DNA of 13,072 nt. Origin: a bacterium. Its GTDB lineage: Bacteria; Vulcanimicrobiota; Xenobia; Xenobiales; Xenobiaceae. Location: contig JAFSXO010000203.1 in assembly GCA_017444045.1 (NCBI GenBank), positions 1 to 13,072 of the forward strand, read 5' to 3'. Shown here piece after piece: positions 6,426-13,072 of the stretch. The notes below the pieces were generated by a model. It saw only the letters and a list, made by a program, of their open reading frames with translations, was not told the DNA's origin and did not search any database. Each line of letters begins with the position of its first letter. Position 1 is the first letter of the stretch. Position numbers and translations under genes: made by a program.

Positions 6426-6914
6426 ATGAGTAGCTCAGACACCAAACAGTCATTAGCATCCACACGTCTGAGGATGACGGCGCTAGTTTCTGCAATCGCC
6501 ATCATTCTCGTAATAACCGCTCCTATTTACATGAGCTTACGCGCAGAGGCTCAGCTCCCCGATATAAACAAGCGTCCCAGTGAAAACCTTACCCCAGACC
6601 AAAGCCGATATTTAGCCTGCGGATACAATCTCAAGACTATCAGGAATTGTCTCGAAATGTACAAAACCGATCATAAGGGCAAATATCCCGATAAGCTATC
6701 CAAGCTAACAGAAGGCAAGTACGGCGGTTACACGGGGAGTATGGGCATCCCCACCTGTCCCGTGACCAGAAAAGATACGTATTCCGCTTCGTACAAGGTT
6801 AGCCCTGACGGCAAAAACTTTACTGTGTATTGCAGCGGCCACAACCACAAGGCTCTGGGAGTTCCCCCGAACAGACCGGCCTATGATTCAAGAAAAGGCA
6901 TAATACCCCGGTAA
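6426..6914 (+). CDS. membrane-anchored pseudopilin-like protein
   Basis: Protein of 162 residues, unknown function. A single hydrophobic segment at about 18-38 (TALVSAIAIILVITAPIYMS) anchors a periplasmic domain. The following segment CGYNLKTIRNCLEMYKTDHKGKYPDKLSKLT resembles the start of the globular part of type II secretion or type IV pseudopilins (GspG-like). It is followed by IPTCP, DTYSASY and a YCSGHNHKALG region with the pattern PTCP...YC.GH. Four cysteines may form disulfides. The usual prepilin peptidase signal (G before FTLIE) is missing, so it may be a pilin-derived anchored protein rather than a processed pilin. ATG at 6426 has AAGGAG ten bases upstream; the frame is open further 5' but only inside the phosphatase gene. 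It follows the phosphatase by 46 bases and may act with it. No terminator-like hairpin was seen directly after it. Confidence 0.7.
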   Translation: MSSSDTKQSLASTRLRMTALVSAIAIILVITAPIYMSLRAEAQLPDINKRPSENLTPDQSRYLACGYNLKTIRNCLEMYKTDHKGKYPDKLSKLTEGKYGGYTGSMGIPTCPVTRKDTYSASYKVSPDGKNFTVYCSGHNHKALGVPPNRPAYDSRKGIIPR

Positions 6915-7047
6915 TTGTCATAAGGCCTTCGAGCTGCCTACCCAATTGCATTACTTCCAAGCTATGCTACAGGCTTAGCGTTTAGGGCCTTGACGCCCAG
7001 CGCTAGGCCAGAAGGCACACACAGACAATCTGTCGAATTGTTTGATT

Positions 7048-7083
7048 CTGTCGTCCTATGTAGGGCGGCAGAATTTTATTTTA
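7048..7083 (+). terminator. terminator-like hairpin in the mutase leader
   Basis: CTGTCGTCC (7048-7056) pairs with GGGCGGCAG (7063-7071) around TATGTA, nine pairs including two G-U, followed by AATTTTATTTTA. It lies about 50 bases before the mutase ATG at 7122. It may end transcripts from the phosphatase operon or act as an attenuator. A second copy of TCTGTCG at 7029-7035 could pair with the same right arm instead. Confidence 0.4.
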
Positions 7084-7121
7084 TGACTGCGCCAGCTTCA
7101 GCATGGCAGTTAGGAGACCTT

Positions 7122-9485
7122 ATGAGCAGCTCTAAGTCAGCTCCGGTTCTTTCCCTCGATATGAGCGGACAGGATATGCGCGAATATTTTCTCTCACAGA
7201 CCTTAGACAGTTTAGACACATGGGAAAAGAACAACTGGGCAATAAGGGAGAATCAGCCCTTTGATCTCAGCAATCCCCAAGCCTTAGAGCTGACCATCAC
7301 CCCTGAGCTGGCTAAGCGAATCGCTTTGCGCCAGCAGGTCGAGGCCTTCGCCCAGGAAGCTAAGGTTTCCACCGCCGGTGTGCGCGAAAACCAAAACGTA
7401 ATCTGCCCCTGGGATCACCGCTACCGCATCAACGAATATATGCTGGCTCTGATGGCCGAATCGCTCAGCCTGCTCGTTCCCCAGCTGCACCAGGAGCGCC
7501 TGGCCTCTTTGCCTCAGATTACCCCCGAAGATGTCCGCGCCAAATTAGGAGAGGCTGGCGTAGCCGTCATAGAAGCAGTATTTGAGAAGCCTCTGGCCGA
7601 GGCTATGGAAATGGTCAAAGCCGCTCCCGTGCGCATTGTCGGCGGCGAGGTGCGCGCTAATACCCCGCGCTTTGTCGGTTTGGCCTCGCGCATCTATGCG
7701 GCTCACGGCCTGCATGTTTTCCTGACCGAGAACAAGGACAACAAAGACAGCTCGACCATCTTCATCTGGAGCTTCCTCACCTATATGCTGGGCCTTTCAG
7801 GCGGCGATTACTACACCTCCAGCCACGGCGCACCCCAAAAGCAGAGCGACAAAATCCTCGGCCCCGACGGTTCTCAGTACCTGCCCCCGGAATACGCCAA
7901 GATCGTGGAGCACATGCGCGAGATCCTGCACAAATGCGAGACCACCGGCTACACCATAAAACTGGCTCCCGCAGATTCTCCCCTGCTGCATCACACCCTA
8001 ACCTACGAGCGCATAGCTAAGCTTTACGCCGACTACCTACGCCAAGGTCCGGCCTCAGTCGGCGCTTTAGCCAAGATTCAAGAAGCCATCGAGAAAGGCA
8101 TGCGTCTGAAGCTCGACTTCTTCGGCGGTTCTGGCTATAAGACCATTTACCCAGTTCTACAGGAGCTGGGCATTGGCAAGGCCTTTGAAAACGGCTTTAT
8201 CCGCACCGAGGAAGATGCCTTCTTCCACAACATCGGCTTCCGCGTAGCCAAGAAAAAGAACTCCGACGAGCTGGAAGTCGTCCACGATTCTGTCGATGCC
8301 AGCCTAGCCCAGGTCGTGCGCTCAGCTGGCTACGAAACCATTCTGGCCGGCGTTCCCGTCGGCCAGGTGGTCTTCAACGTTGACCCCGATGCCGACCGCT
8401 TTGTGGCTGGCCAGAGTGTGCCCGCCAGCGAGCTTAGCGCACTCGATGGGCTGGGCGTTACCCACATTAAGCTTACTCCGGAGCGCCTTTTCGCTCTCTA
8501 CTCCCCCAACCAGTTCTTCCTGATGCTGGCCGACAACGATCACACCTGCATGGTCGAAGACGGCAGCTGGGAGAAATACGCCAATTTCGATATCCACACT
8601 TATGTATCGGCTTTGGCCTGGGACGAATGGGCCGAGCATTACCAAATCCCGGTGATCCACACTCCGGTAGGCTTCAAGGAAATCGCCGCCGTGGAGCGCT
8701 TGGTAGAAAATTCCGTTTACGGCGCTGAGCAAAAGGCCCAGACCGAAATTGCCGACGAGCGCGGAAACAGGATCGTGCTGGGCGCCAATCCCAAGGTACT
8801 GCATGCAGGCGAGGAGAGCGGCGGCAAAATTGGCGGCCCCTGCCGTCCTATTTACAACATTCTGGGCCAGTCCATCATCGCTATGCGCGAAAAGAGCAGC
8901 GGCGAAGCCTGCATATCCGCGGTTTCCCTTATGGCCAGGCTTTATCTCAGCGCCCAGCGGTCGGGAAATGCTGAGGACTACTTCCTGCACCGCCACCTGC
9001 GCCGTCTTTTCGACAGCGCCGGCATTATCAACCGCATGGAATTCCGCGGCGACAAGGTACACTACAACGAAGCCATTTTCGACCCTGAGGAACTGGCCAA
9101 AGCCAAAAAACAGGGCATTCAGGAAAAGGACCGCTTCAACGGCTACTTCCGCAAGCTGGCACTGGCCATGCAGGATGCCGAGCTAACCACACTGGGCAGA
9201 ACCCTGACCATCTCCGAGGTGAGGGACATACTCAGCGAGGCCATGCCGGCGCTGGCCGAAGTCTGGCAAAAGCTGGAGCGCATCGATGTCTGGTCAGACG
9301 GCCTGCAGCTGTGGTTCAGAGACAGCTCCGTGCGCGACATCTGCCTGCGCCCCTCCGGAACCGACGCCAAGTCCAAGGTGTATTTTGACGGCTCAGACAA
9401 GGCATTTCTGGCGGACATGTTCGAGCAGCACTTCCGCAATTTCGCCGCTATGCCCTCGGGGCTTTACGCCAAGTATCTGCGTTAA
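7122..9485 (+). CDS. large phosphoglucomutase/phosphomannomutase-family enzyme
   Basis: Cytoplasmic alpha-D-phosphohexomutase interconverting hexose 1- and 6-phosphates through a phosphoserine. All four family loops are visible. The phosphoserine loop is YYTSSHGAPQ (231-239, S233 or S234). The magnesium loop is DPDADR (421-426, D421, D423, D425). The sugar loop is GEESGGKIGG (563-572), and the phosphate loop is RPSGTDAKSK (743-752). At 787 residues it is much longer than the usual 450-570: the serine loop starts near 231 rather than 100-140, leaving about 170 extra N-terminal residues containing CPWDHRYRINEYM (95-107). The ATG at 7122 is chosen because AGGAG ends five bases upstream; in-frame ATGs at 6990 and 7083 lack such sites and lie in the structured leader. 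Arginine is nearly always CGC. Glucose or mannose specificity cannot be told; the GEESGG form favours glucose phosphates. No clear promoter upstream. Confidence 0.9.
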   Translation: MSSSKSAPVLSLDMSGQDMREYFLSQTLDSLDTWEKNNWAIRENQPFDLSNPQALELTITPELAKRIALRQQVEAFAQEAKVSTAGVRENQNVICPWDHRYRINEYMLALMAESLSLLVPQLHQERLASLPQITPEDVRAKLGEAGVAVIEAVFEKPLAEAMEMVKAAPVRIVGGEVRANTPRFVGLASRIYAAHGLHVFLTENKDNKDSSTIFIWSFLTYMLGLSGGDYYTSSHGAPQKQSDKILGPDGSQYLPPEYAKIVEHMREILHKCETTGYTIKLAPADSPLLHHTLTYERIAKLYADYLRQGPASVGALAKIQEAIEKGMRLKLDFFGGSGYKTIYPVLQELGIGKAFENGFIRTEEDAFFHNIGFRVAKKKNSDELEVVHDSVDASLAQVVRSAGYETILAGVPVGQVVFNVDPDADRFVAGQSVPASELSALDGLGVTHIKLTPERLFALYSPNQFFLMLADNDHTCMVEDGSWEKYANFDIHTYVSALAWDEWAEHYQIPVIHTPVGFKEIAAVERLVENSVYGAEQKAQTEIADERGNRIVLGANPKVLHAGEESGGKIGGPCRPIYNILGQSIIAMREKSSGEACISAVSLMARLYLSAQRSGNAEDYFLHRHLRRLFDSAGIINRMEFRGDKVHYNEAIFDPEELAKAKKQGIQEKDRFNGYFRKLALAMQDAELTTLGRTLTISEVRDILSEAMPALAEVWQKLERIDVWSDGLQLWFRDSSVRDICLRPSGTDAKSKVYFDGSDKAFLADMFEQHFRNFAAMPSGLYAKYLR

Positions 9486-9489
9486 TAGC

Positions 9490-9543
9490 ACAAAGTCAAT
9501 GGCAATGTACGATTATATTACTGACTTTAACCATTGACTTTGT
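9490..9543. repeat. 13-bp perfect inverted repeat between mutase and rpsU
   Basis: ACAAAGTCAATGG (9490-9502) and CCATTGACTTTGT (9531-9543) are exact reverse complements with a 28-base loop. The left arm begins five bases after the mutase stop. The right arm contains the TTGACT -35 element of the rpsU promoter. It could form a hairpin ending mutase transcripts, although no T-run follows, or be a two-site operator over the rpsU promoter. Confidence 0.7.
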
Positions 9544-9562
9544 ACACAAAATTTGCTAGAAT
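9534..9562 (+). promoter_or_regulatory. promoter of rpsU
   Basis: TTGACT (9534-9539) and TAGAAT (9557-9562) are separated by exactly 17 bp, a strong sigma-70-type promoter. Transcription should start near 9569, leaving a leader of about 90 bases. The leader begins with a 6-bp hairpin, TGCCGT (9569-9574) with ACGGCA (9592-9597). Confidence 0.75.
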
Positions 9563-9658
9563 ATTATCTGCCGTGTTATCAGAGATGTAAGACGGCACTA
9601 GTAAGCGGCATCAAACAGTACCGTGTATCTGGCCGTGACGAAAGGAGGGGAGCGCATA

Positions 9659-9832
9659 ATGGAAACTAGAGTAGCAGCAGGAGAGCCTATTGAATCTGCC
9701 TTGAAGCGTTTCCGGCGTCAGTGCCAGAAAGAGGGTGTCTTGGCCGAAGTTAAAAAACGCGAGTATTACGATAAGCCCAGTGTGAAGCGTAAAAAGAAGG
9801 CTATCGCCGCCCGTCGCCGTCGCCGCCGTTAA
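9659..9832 (+). CDS. rpsU: 30S ribosomal protein S21
   Basis: Small-subunit protein bS21, 57 residues, which in other bacteria helps base-pairing between mRNA and the 16S 3' end during initiation. The family core is clear: a short beta start, then ESALKRFRRQCQKEGVLAEV and KKREYYDKPSVKRKKKA, and a tail of six arginines. The ATG at 9659 follows an exceptionally strong AAAGGAGGGG at a spacing of eight bases. An in-frame ATG at 9623 would put that ribosome site inside the coding sequence and add 12 residues foreign to the family. It has its own promoter (9534-9562) and terminator (9850-9887), so it is monocistronic, not in the rpsU-dnaG-rpoD order of enterobacteria. Confidence 0.96.
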   Translation: METRVAAGEPIESALKRFRRQCQKEGVLAEVKKREYYDKPSVKRKKKAIAARRRRRR

Positions 9833-9849
9833 TTCGGACAGGCTAGCGA

Positions 9850-9887
9850 AAAAGACTCAGTCACCGCGTGGCTGAGTCTTTTGTTTT
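9850..9887 (+). terminator. intrinsic terminator of rpsU
   Basis: AAAAGACTCAG (9850-9860) pairs perfectly with CTGAGTCTTTT (9872-9882). The stem continues through a T-G wobble and CAC/GTG to a three-base CGC loop, and a TTTTGTTTT tract forms its 3' side and tail. It starts 17 bases after the rpsU stop codon. The A-run on the 5' side could allow some function on the opposite strand too. Confidence 0.92.
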
Positions 9888-9986
9888 ATCCTTTAGGAGT
9901 ACTAGCTTAACAGGTTATATATACCCTACAAAGAAAAACGTGGTTAAGAATATATACAACCAAAGGAAAGAGCAATATACGCGGCT

Positions 9987-11654
9987 ATGGCATATCAATA
10001 CATCTACACCATGTACCGGCTTAGCAAAAAATACGGCCAGAAGCAGGTGCTGTCCAACATCACCCTGGCCTTCTTCCCTGGCGCAAAAATCGGAGTATTA
10101 GGCCCTAACGGCGCCGGCAAGAGCAGCCTGCTAAAGATAATGGCCGGCGTAGACACAGACTTCCAAGGAGAGGCCGGTCCAGCCGACGGCGTCACTGTTG
10201 GCTATGCGTCCCAAGAGCCGCAGCTCGATCCTGAGCTTAACGTACTGGAAAACGTAAAAGCCGGAGCTACCGAAGTAATGGCTCTGCTCAAGGAATACGA
10301 AGAGGTATCCGAAAAGCTGGGAACCGTCACCGACGAGGACGAGATGAACGAGCTTATTGCCCGCCAGGGCGAGCTGCTCGACCTCATCGACCACAAAAAC
10401 GGCTGGGACCTCGACCGCCAGGCCGAAATGTTCATGCAGGCCATCGGCACGCCGCCGGGCGACAGCCCTGTAACCCATCTTTCCGGCGGCGAAAAGCGCC
10501 GCATCGCCTTGGCCCGCACCCTTTTGCAGCAGCCTGACCTTCTGCTCTTAGACGAGCCCACCAACCACTTAGACGCCGAAGCCGTAAGCTGGCTGGAGCA
10601 GCATCTTTCGGAATACCCGGGCACCGTCGTATCCGTCACCCACGACCGCTATTTCCTGGACAATGTGGCCGGCTGGATTTTAGAGCTAGACCGCGGGCGC
10701 GGCATCCCCTACGAGGGCAATTACTCGGGCTGGCTGGAGCAGAAGCAGGCCCGCCTGGCCCAGGAGGAGCGCGAGGAATCCGCGCGTCAGCGCACCCTCA
10801 AGCGCGAATTAGAATGGGTGCGCCTCTCTCAGAAGGCCCGCCAGGCCAAAGGCAAGGCCCGCCTTAAGGCCTTTGAGGAGCTGGCCTCTCAGGAATACGT
10901 GCGCCGCGCCGACAACAGCGAGATCCGCATCCCCGACGGGCCGCCATTAGGCGTCAAGGTTATCGAGGTTAAGGGCCTGTGCAAGGGCTATAACGACCGC
11001 CAGCTCATCGACAATCTGGACTTTGTTCTGCCGCGCGGCGGCATCCTGGGCATTATCGGCCCCAACGGCACCGGAAAGAGCACCCTGTTCCGCATGATAG
11101 TCGGCCAGGAGCAGCCAGATGCCGGCACCATCACCCTGGGCGAAAGCGTGCAGATGGCCTATGTAGATCAGACCCGCGACGAGCTGGATCCAGATCTGCA
11201 GGTCTGGGAGGAGATCTCCGACGGCCAGGATCCCGTCATCGTCGGCAAACGCGAGATGCCCGCCCGCCAGTATGCCGCACTCTTCAATTTCAAGGGCCAG
11301 GATCAGCAAAAACGGGTCGGAGATCTATCAGGCGGCGAGCGCAACCGCGTGCATATGGCCAAGCTGCTTAAATCTGGTGGCAACCTCCTGCTGCTGGACG
11401 AGCCAAGCAACGATCTCGATGTCGACACTCTGCGCGCCCTGGAAGAAGCCCTGCTAGATTTCAAGGGCTGCGCCATGGTAGTAAGCCACGACCGCTGGTT
11501 CCTCGACCGCATAGCCACCCACATCTTAGCCTTTGAAGGCAACGGACAGGTCTATTTCTTTGCGGGCAACTACAGCGAATACGAGGAGAATCACCTTAAA
11601 CGCACCGGCAAGGCCGTACAGCCCAGCCATTTTAAGCGCATCGACAGATATTAA
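9987..11654 (+). CDS. ettA: ABC-F translation factor EttA
   Basis: Energy-dependent translational throttle A, a soluble ABC-F ATPase that binds the ribosomal E site and gates the first elongation step according to ATP/ADP level. The 555 residues equal the E. coli protein in length. First ATPase: Walker A GPNGAGKSS (39-47), signature LSGGEKRR (165-172), Walker B LLLLDEP with catalytic E190. The short arm insertion lies between about 95 and 140. The basic interdomain linker (about 240-325) has RELEWVRLSQKARQAKGKAR. Second ATPase: GPNGTGKST (358-366), LSGGERNR (448-455), LLLLDEPSNDLD with E472. No transmembrane segment, as expected for ABC-F. The nearest purine-rich site, AAAGGAAAG at 9962-9970, lies about 16 bases from the ATG, an unusually long gap, so initiation may be weak. 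Arginine is mostly CGC. The next gene starts 23 bases after its stop. Confidence 0.95.
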   Translation: MAYQYIYTMYRLSKKYGQKQVLSNITLAFFPGAKIGVLGPNGAGKSSLLKIMAGVDTDFQGEAGPADGVTVGYASQEPQLDPELNVLENVKAGATEVMALLKEYEEVSEKLGTVTDEDEMNELIARQGELLDLIDHKNGWDLDRQAEMFMQAIGTPPGDSPVTHLSGGEKRRIALARTLLQQPDLLLLDEPTNHLDAEAVSWLEQHLSEYPGTVVSVTHDRYFLDNVAGWILELDRGRGIPYEGNYSGWLEQKQARLAQEEREESARQRTLKRELEWVRLSQKARQAKGKARLKAFEELASQEYVRRADNSEIRIPDGPPLGVKVIEVKGLCKGYNDRQLIDNLDFVLPRGGILGIIGPNGTGKSTLFRMIVGQEQPDAGTITLGESVQMAYVDQTRDELDPDLQVWEEISDGQDPVIVGKREMPARQYAALFNFKGQDQQKRVGDLSGGERNRVHMAKLLKSGGNLLLLDEPSNDLDVDTLRALEEALLDFKGCAMVVSHDRWFLDRIATHILAFEGNGQVYFFAGNYSEYEENHLKRTGKAVQPSHFKRIDRY

Positions 11655-11677
11655 ATACGGTATAAGGGTAAGCGAGC

Positions 11678-12634
11678 ATGACATCAATTCCCCTGCGATC
11701 AGCTAGCATTTTGATAAACGAAGCGCAGAGCGCTCTGCTGTCCGGTTTAGTCTCGGCTTCTAGCTATGCCCGCCTGCAGGCCTTAGCCCCTCTGCTGCCC
11801 AAGGTCATACTCGTGGGCCTGGAATGCCGGCTGCGCGAAGAGGACGAGCCTGTGGATTTATGGATATGCCCAGGTCTCGACCCGCAGACCCTAAACGCTT
11901 CTGCTCCCTGGCTGCATCAGCAGTCCTGGGAAGAATTTGCCCCGCTGGCCGCGCTGCTGGACAGTGGCAGCCCACCATGGCCCTGCGCATTTGGAGCCTG
12001 GACCACAGAATTTGATCTCAAGGCCTGGGATAGCCGCTCCGTTAAGCCGCCCCTGCCCTCCTCGTTCGTGACCTTCAGCACCGCCCGGCCGCGTCTGAAT
12101 ATTGCTGACACCGTAGCGGCGCTCTGGAAAGGCGAACGCGCCCAGGATATGCCGCCAAACGCGATCAAGCAGCTCGAAGCCATCATCTCCCAGTGTCCTC
12201 GGGGAGAGCTGGCCGGACTTGGCTTCCTATATCCGCGCCCACAGCAGCCAGCCCGCCTTATGCTGCGCGTACAGGACCTCAGCGATCTGGGCCACATCCT
12301 AAAAGAACAGCTATCCACTGCGCAGCGATTATTGGAAGGCCTAACTTCACAGGCAGTCATAGGCATTCCCTTTGATTTTCAGCAAGAAGCGCGCTACAGT
12401 CTAGAAGCTTATATCGACAGTCCCGCATCATGGAAGGAGCTGGCGGAGCGCATGGTCGCGCAGGGTTACAGCACCCCCGCTAAAGCCGAAGCTATGCTGG
12501 ATCTGGCCATCACCCCGCACTGCACCGAGCAGGCGATGATAACCCTAAATCACGTCAAGCTAGCTCTTCACGGCGACGGGTTCAGGGAGGTAAAGGCCTA
12601 TCCCTCGATACTGTCAGCGATGCCCTTAATGTAG
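11678..12634 (+). CDS. uncharacterised 318-residue protein downstream of ettA
   Basis: Not recognised with certainty. No signal peptide or transmembrane segment is evident, so it is probably cytoplasmic. It is rich in leucine, alanine, proline and tryptophan (WICPGLDP, APWLHQQSWEEFAP, PPWPCAFGAWTTEFDLKAWD). The C-terminal third reads GIPFDFQQEARYSLEAYIDS, then SWKELAERMVAQGYSTPAKAEAMLDL, then LNHVKLALHGDGFREVKAYPS. This order (Leu-Glu-x-Tyr, a W-ELA helix, G-STPAK, and a closing NHVKL...KAYP) reminds me of an unnamed family from Cyanobacteria and other phyla ending in SHVKLV...AKAYL, but I cannot name it. The ATG at 11678 has AAGGG (11664-11668) nine bases upstream and lies 23 bases after ettA, so the two are probably cotranscribed; a translation-linked role would be speculation. 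Codon usage matches ettA. Confidence 0.75.
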   Translation: MTSIPLRSASILINEAQSALLSGLVSASSYARLQALAPLLPKVILVGLECRLREEDEPVDLWICPGLDPQTLNASAPWLHQQSWEEFAPLAALLDSGSPPWPCAFGAWTTEFDLKAWDSRSVKPPLPSSFVTFSTARPRLNIADTVAALWKGERAQDMPPNAIKQLEAIISQCPRGELAGLGFLYPRPQQPARLMLRVQDLSDLGHILKEQLSTAQRLLEGLTSQAVIGIPFDFQQEARYSLEAYIDSPASWKELAERMVAQGYSTPAKAEAMLDLAITPHCTEQAMITLNHVKLALHGDGFREVKAYPSILSAMPLM

Positions 12635-12654
12635 CGTCAGCTAACCGCATTAAG
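12625..12654. terminator. possible bidirectional terminator between convergent genes
   Basis: CTTAATG (12625-12631) pairs with CATTAAG (12648-12654), with a small AGC/GCT stem inside the loop. The structure overlaps the stop codon of the plus-strand gene and lies 12 bases from the stop of the convergent minus-strand gene. The stem is AT-rich and no long T-run follows, so termination would be weak. Confidence 0.3.
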
Positions 12655-12666
12655 CCTTATTGTGCC

Positions 12667-13072
12667 TCAGTCGCTGCCAGGCAGCCTGCCCGACAAGAGA
12701 TTGACCAGGGGACGCGTCTCTGCCGTCTGATCCAGCAGAATTCTAGCCACCACCATTAAAGGCATGGCCAGCAGCATACCTACAGGCCCCCACATAAGCT
12801 CCGCCAGCATAAGGCCCAGCAGAATGACTACGGGATCCAGCTCCAAATTGCTGCCCATGACCTTGGGCTCGACCAGGTGCCCTACTACGAAGTGAATCAG
12901 CCCCGGCAAAAGCACAGCCAACAACAATTCGGTTATACTGCTCTGCCCTGAAAGCAGCATAACGGGAACCGGTGTCAGCGTAGCCACGATGGGGCCCACG
13001 TTAGGCACAAAATTAAAGGCAAAGGCCAAAAGCGCTATGACAGCGGCCATTTTCACCCCGATAGCAGCCAAA
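12667..13072 (-). CDS. AI-2E family transporter, C-terminal part
   Basis: C-terminal 134 complete codons of an integral membrane protein of the AI-2E (formerly UPF0118, PerM-like) family; the N-terminal portion lies beyond the window edge. The hallmark FNFVPNVGPIVATLTPVPV is present, followed by hydrophobic segments around ITELLLAVLLPGLIHFVVGHLVEPKVMG and VVILLGLMLAELMWGPVGMLLAMPLMVVARILL, the usual final membrane helices. Members are proposed to export autoinducer-2 or to act as sodium/proton antiporters; the substrate cannot be told from sequence. The TTG at 13071 is not its start, since the frame enters from outside. It converges on the uncharacterised gene, with 32 bases between the stops. 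Confidence 0.9.
   Translation of the reverse strand, partial: LAAIGVKMAAVIALLAFAFNFVPNVGPIVATLTPVPVMLLSGQSSITELLLAVLLPGLIHFVVGHLVEPKVMGSNLELDPVVILLGLMLAELMWGPVGMLLAMPLMVVARILLDQTAETRPLVNLLSGRLPGSD

Noticed and set aside
6990..7121. Upstream in-frame ATGs (6990 and 7083) as start of the mutase
   Set aside because: They lack ribosome sites and their codons overlap the leader hairpin; AGGAG sits directly before the ATG at 7122.
8322..9062. Long minus-strand open frame of 246 codons
   Set aside because: It is antisense to the mutase, whose conserved loops prove the plus strand is coding; a GC-rich codon pattern opens such frames by chance.
9623..9658. Upstream ATG for S21
   Set aside because: It would translate through the strong AAAGGAGGGG and add residues absent from the S21 family.

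Overview
The window reads as a piece of bacterial chromosome with two kinds of DNA. Most genes (purine deaminase, acid phosphatase, sugar-phosphate mutase, rpsU, ettA, AI-2E transporter) are fairly GC-rich and use CGC for most arginines. The block at about 956-4163 uses arginine codons very differently and carries a regulator-ferredoxin-hcp cassette of the kind common in anaerobic Clostridia. The secreted class C phosphatase and the pseudopilin-like protein suggest a cell with a periplasm. The pilin-like protein and the arginine-tailed S21 recall non-photosynthetic Cyanobacteriota (Vampirovibrionia/Obscuribacterales type), but this taxonomic guess is weak and rests on memory of protein style only.

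Layout. 1-741 (minus): N-terminal 247 residues of an 8-oxoguanine deaminase-like amidohydrolase, cut by the window edge. 956-1615 (minus): a CRP/FNR-family regulator, divergent from 1725-2534 (two-cluster ferredoxin protein with a conserved C-terminal domain) and 2568-4163 (hcp, hybrid cluster protein). The intergenic space holds overlapping divergent promoters and a near-perfect 22-bp palindrome. Its centre is at about -41.5 for the hcp operon and just downstream of the regulator's own predicted start. 4164-5335 is about 1.2 kb without a convincing gene. It holds broken reading frames, a 19-nt direct repeat and several hairpins, and looks like decayed DNA at the edge of an acquired block. 5336-6379 and 6426-6914: a secreted HAD-type acid phosphatase and a membrane-anchored pseudopilin-like protein, probably one operon. 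7122-9485: a large phosphoglucomutase/phosphomannomutase-family enzyme behind a structured leader. 9659-9832: rpsU with its own promoter and a strong terminator. 9987-11654 and 11678-12634: ettA and an unrecognised 318-residue protein, probably cotranscribed. 12667-13072 (minus): C-terminal end of an AI-2E family membrane protein.

How it works together. The cassette probably protects an anaerobe against nitric oxide or hydroxylamine: HCP reduces the nitrogen species, the ferredoxin protein is a plausible electron partner, and the regulator likely switches the operon on while limiting its own expression. The remaining genes are housekeeping (translation, sugar phosphate metabolism, purine salvage, phosphate scavenging) with no clear link to the cassette. 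No CRISPR array, tRNA, rRNA or intact insertion sequence was seen.
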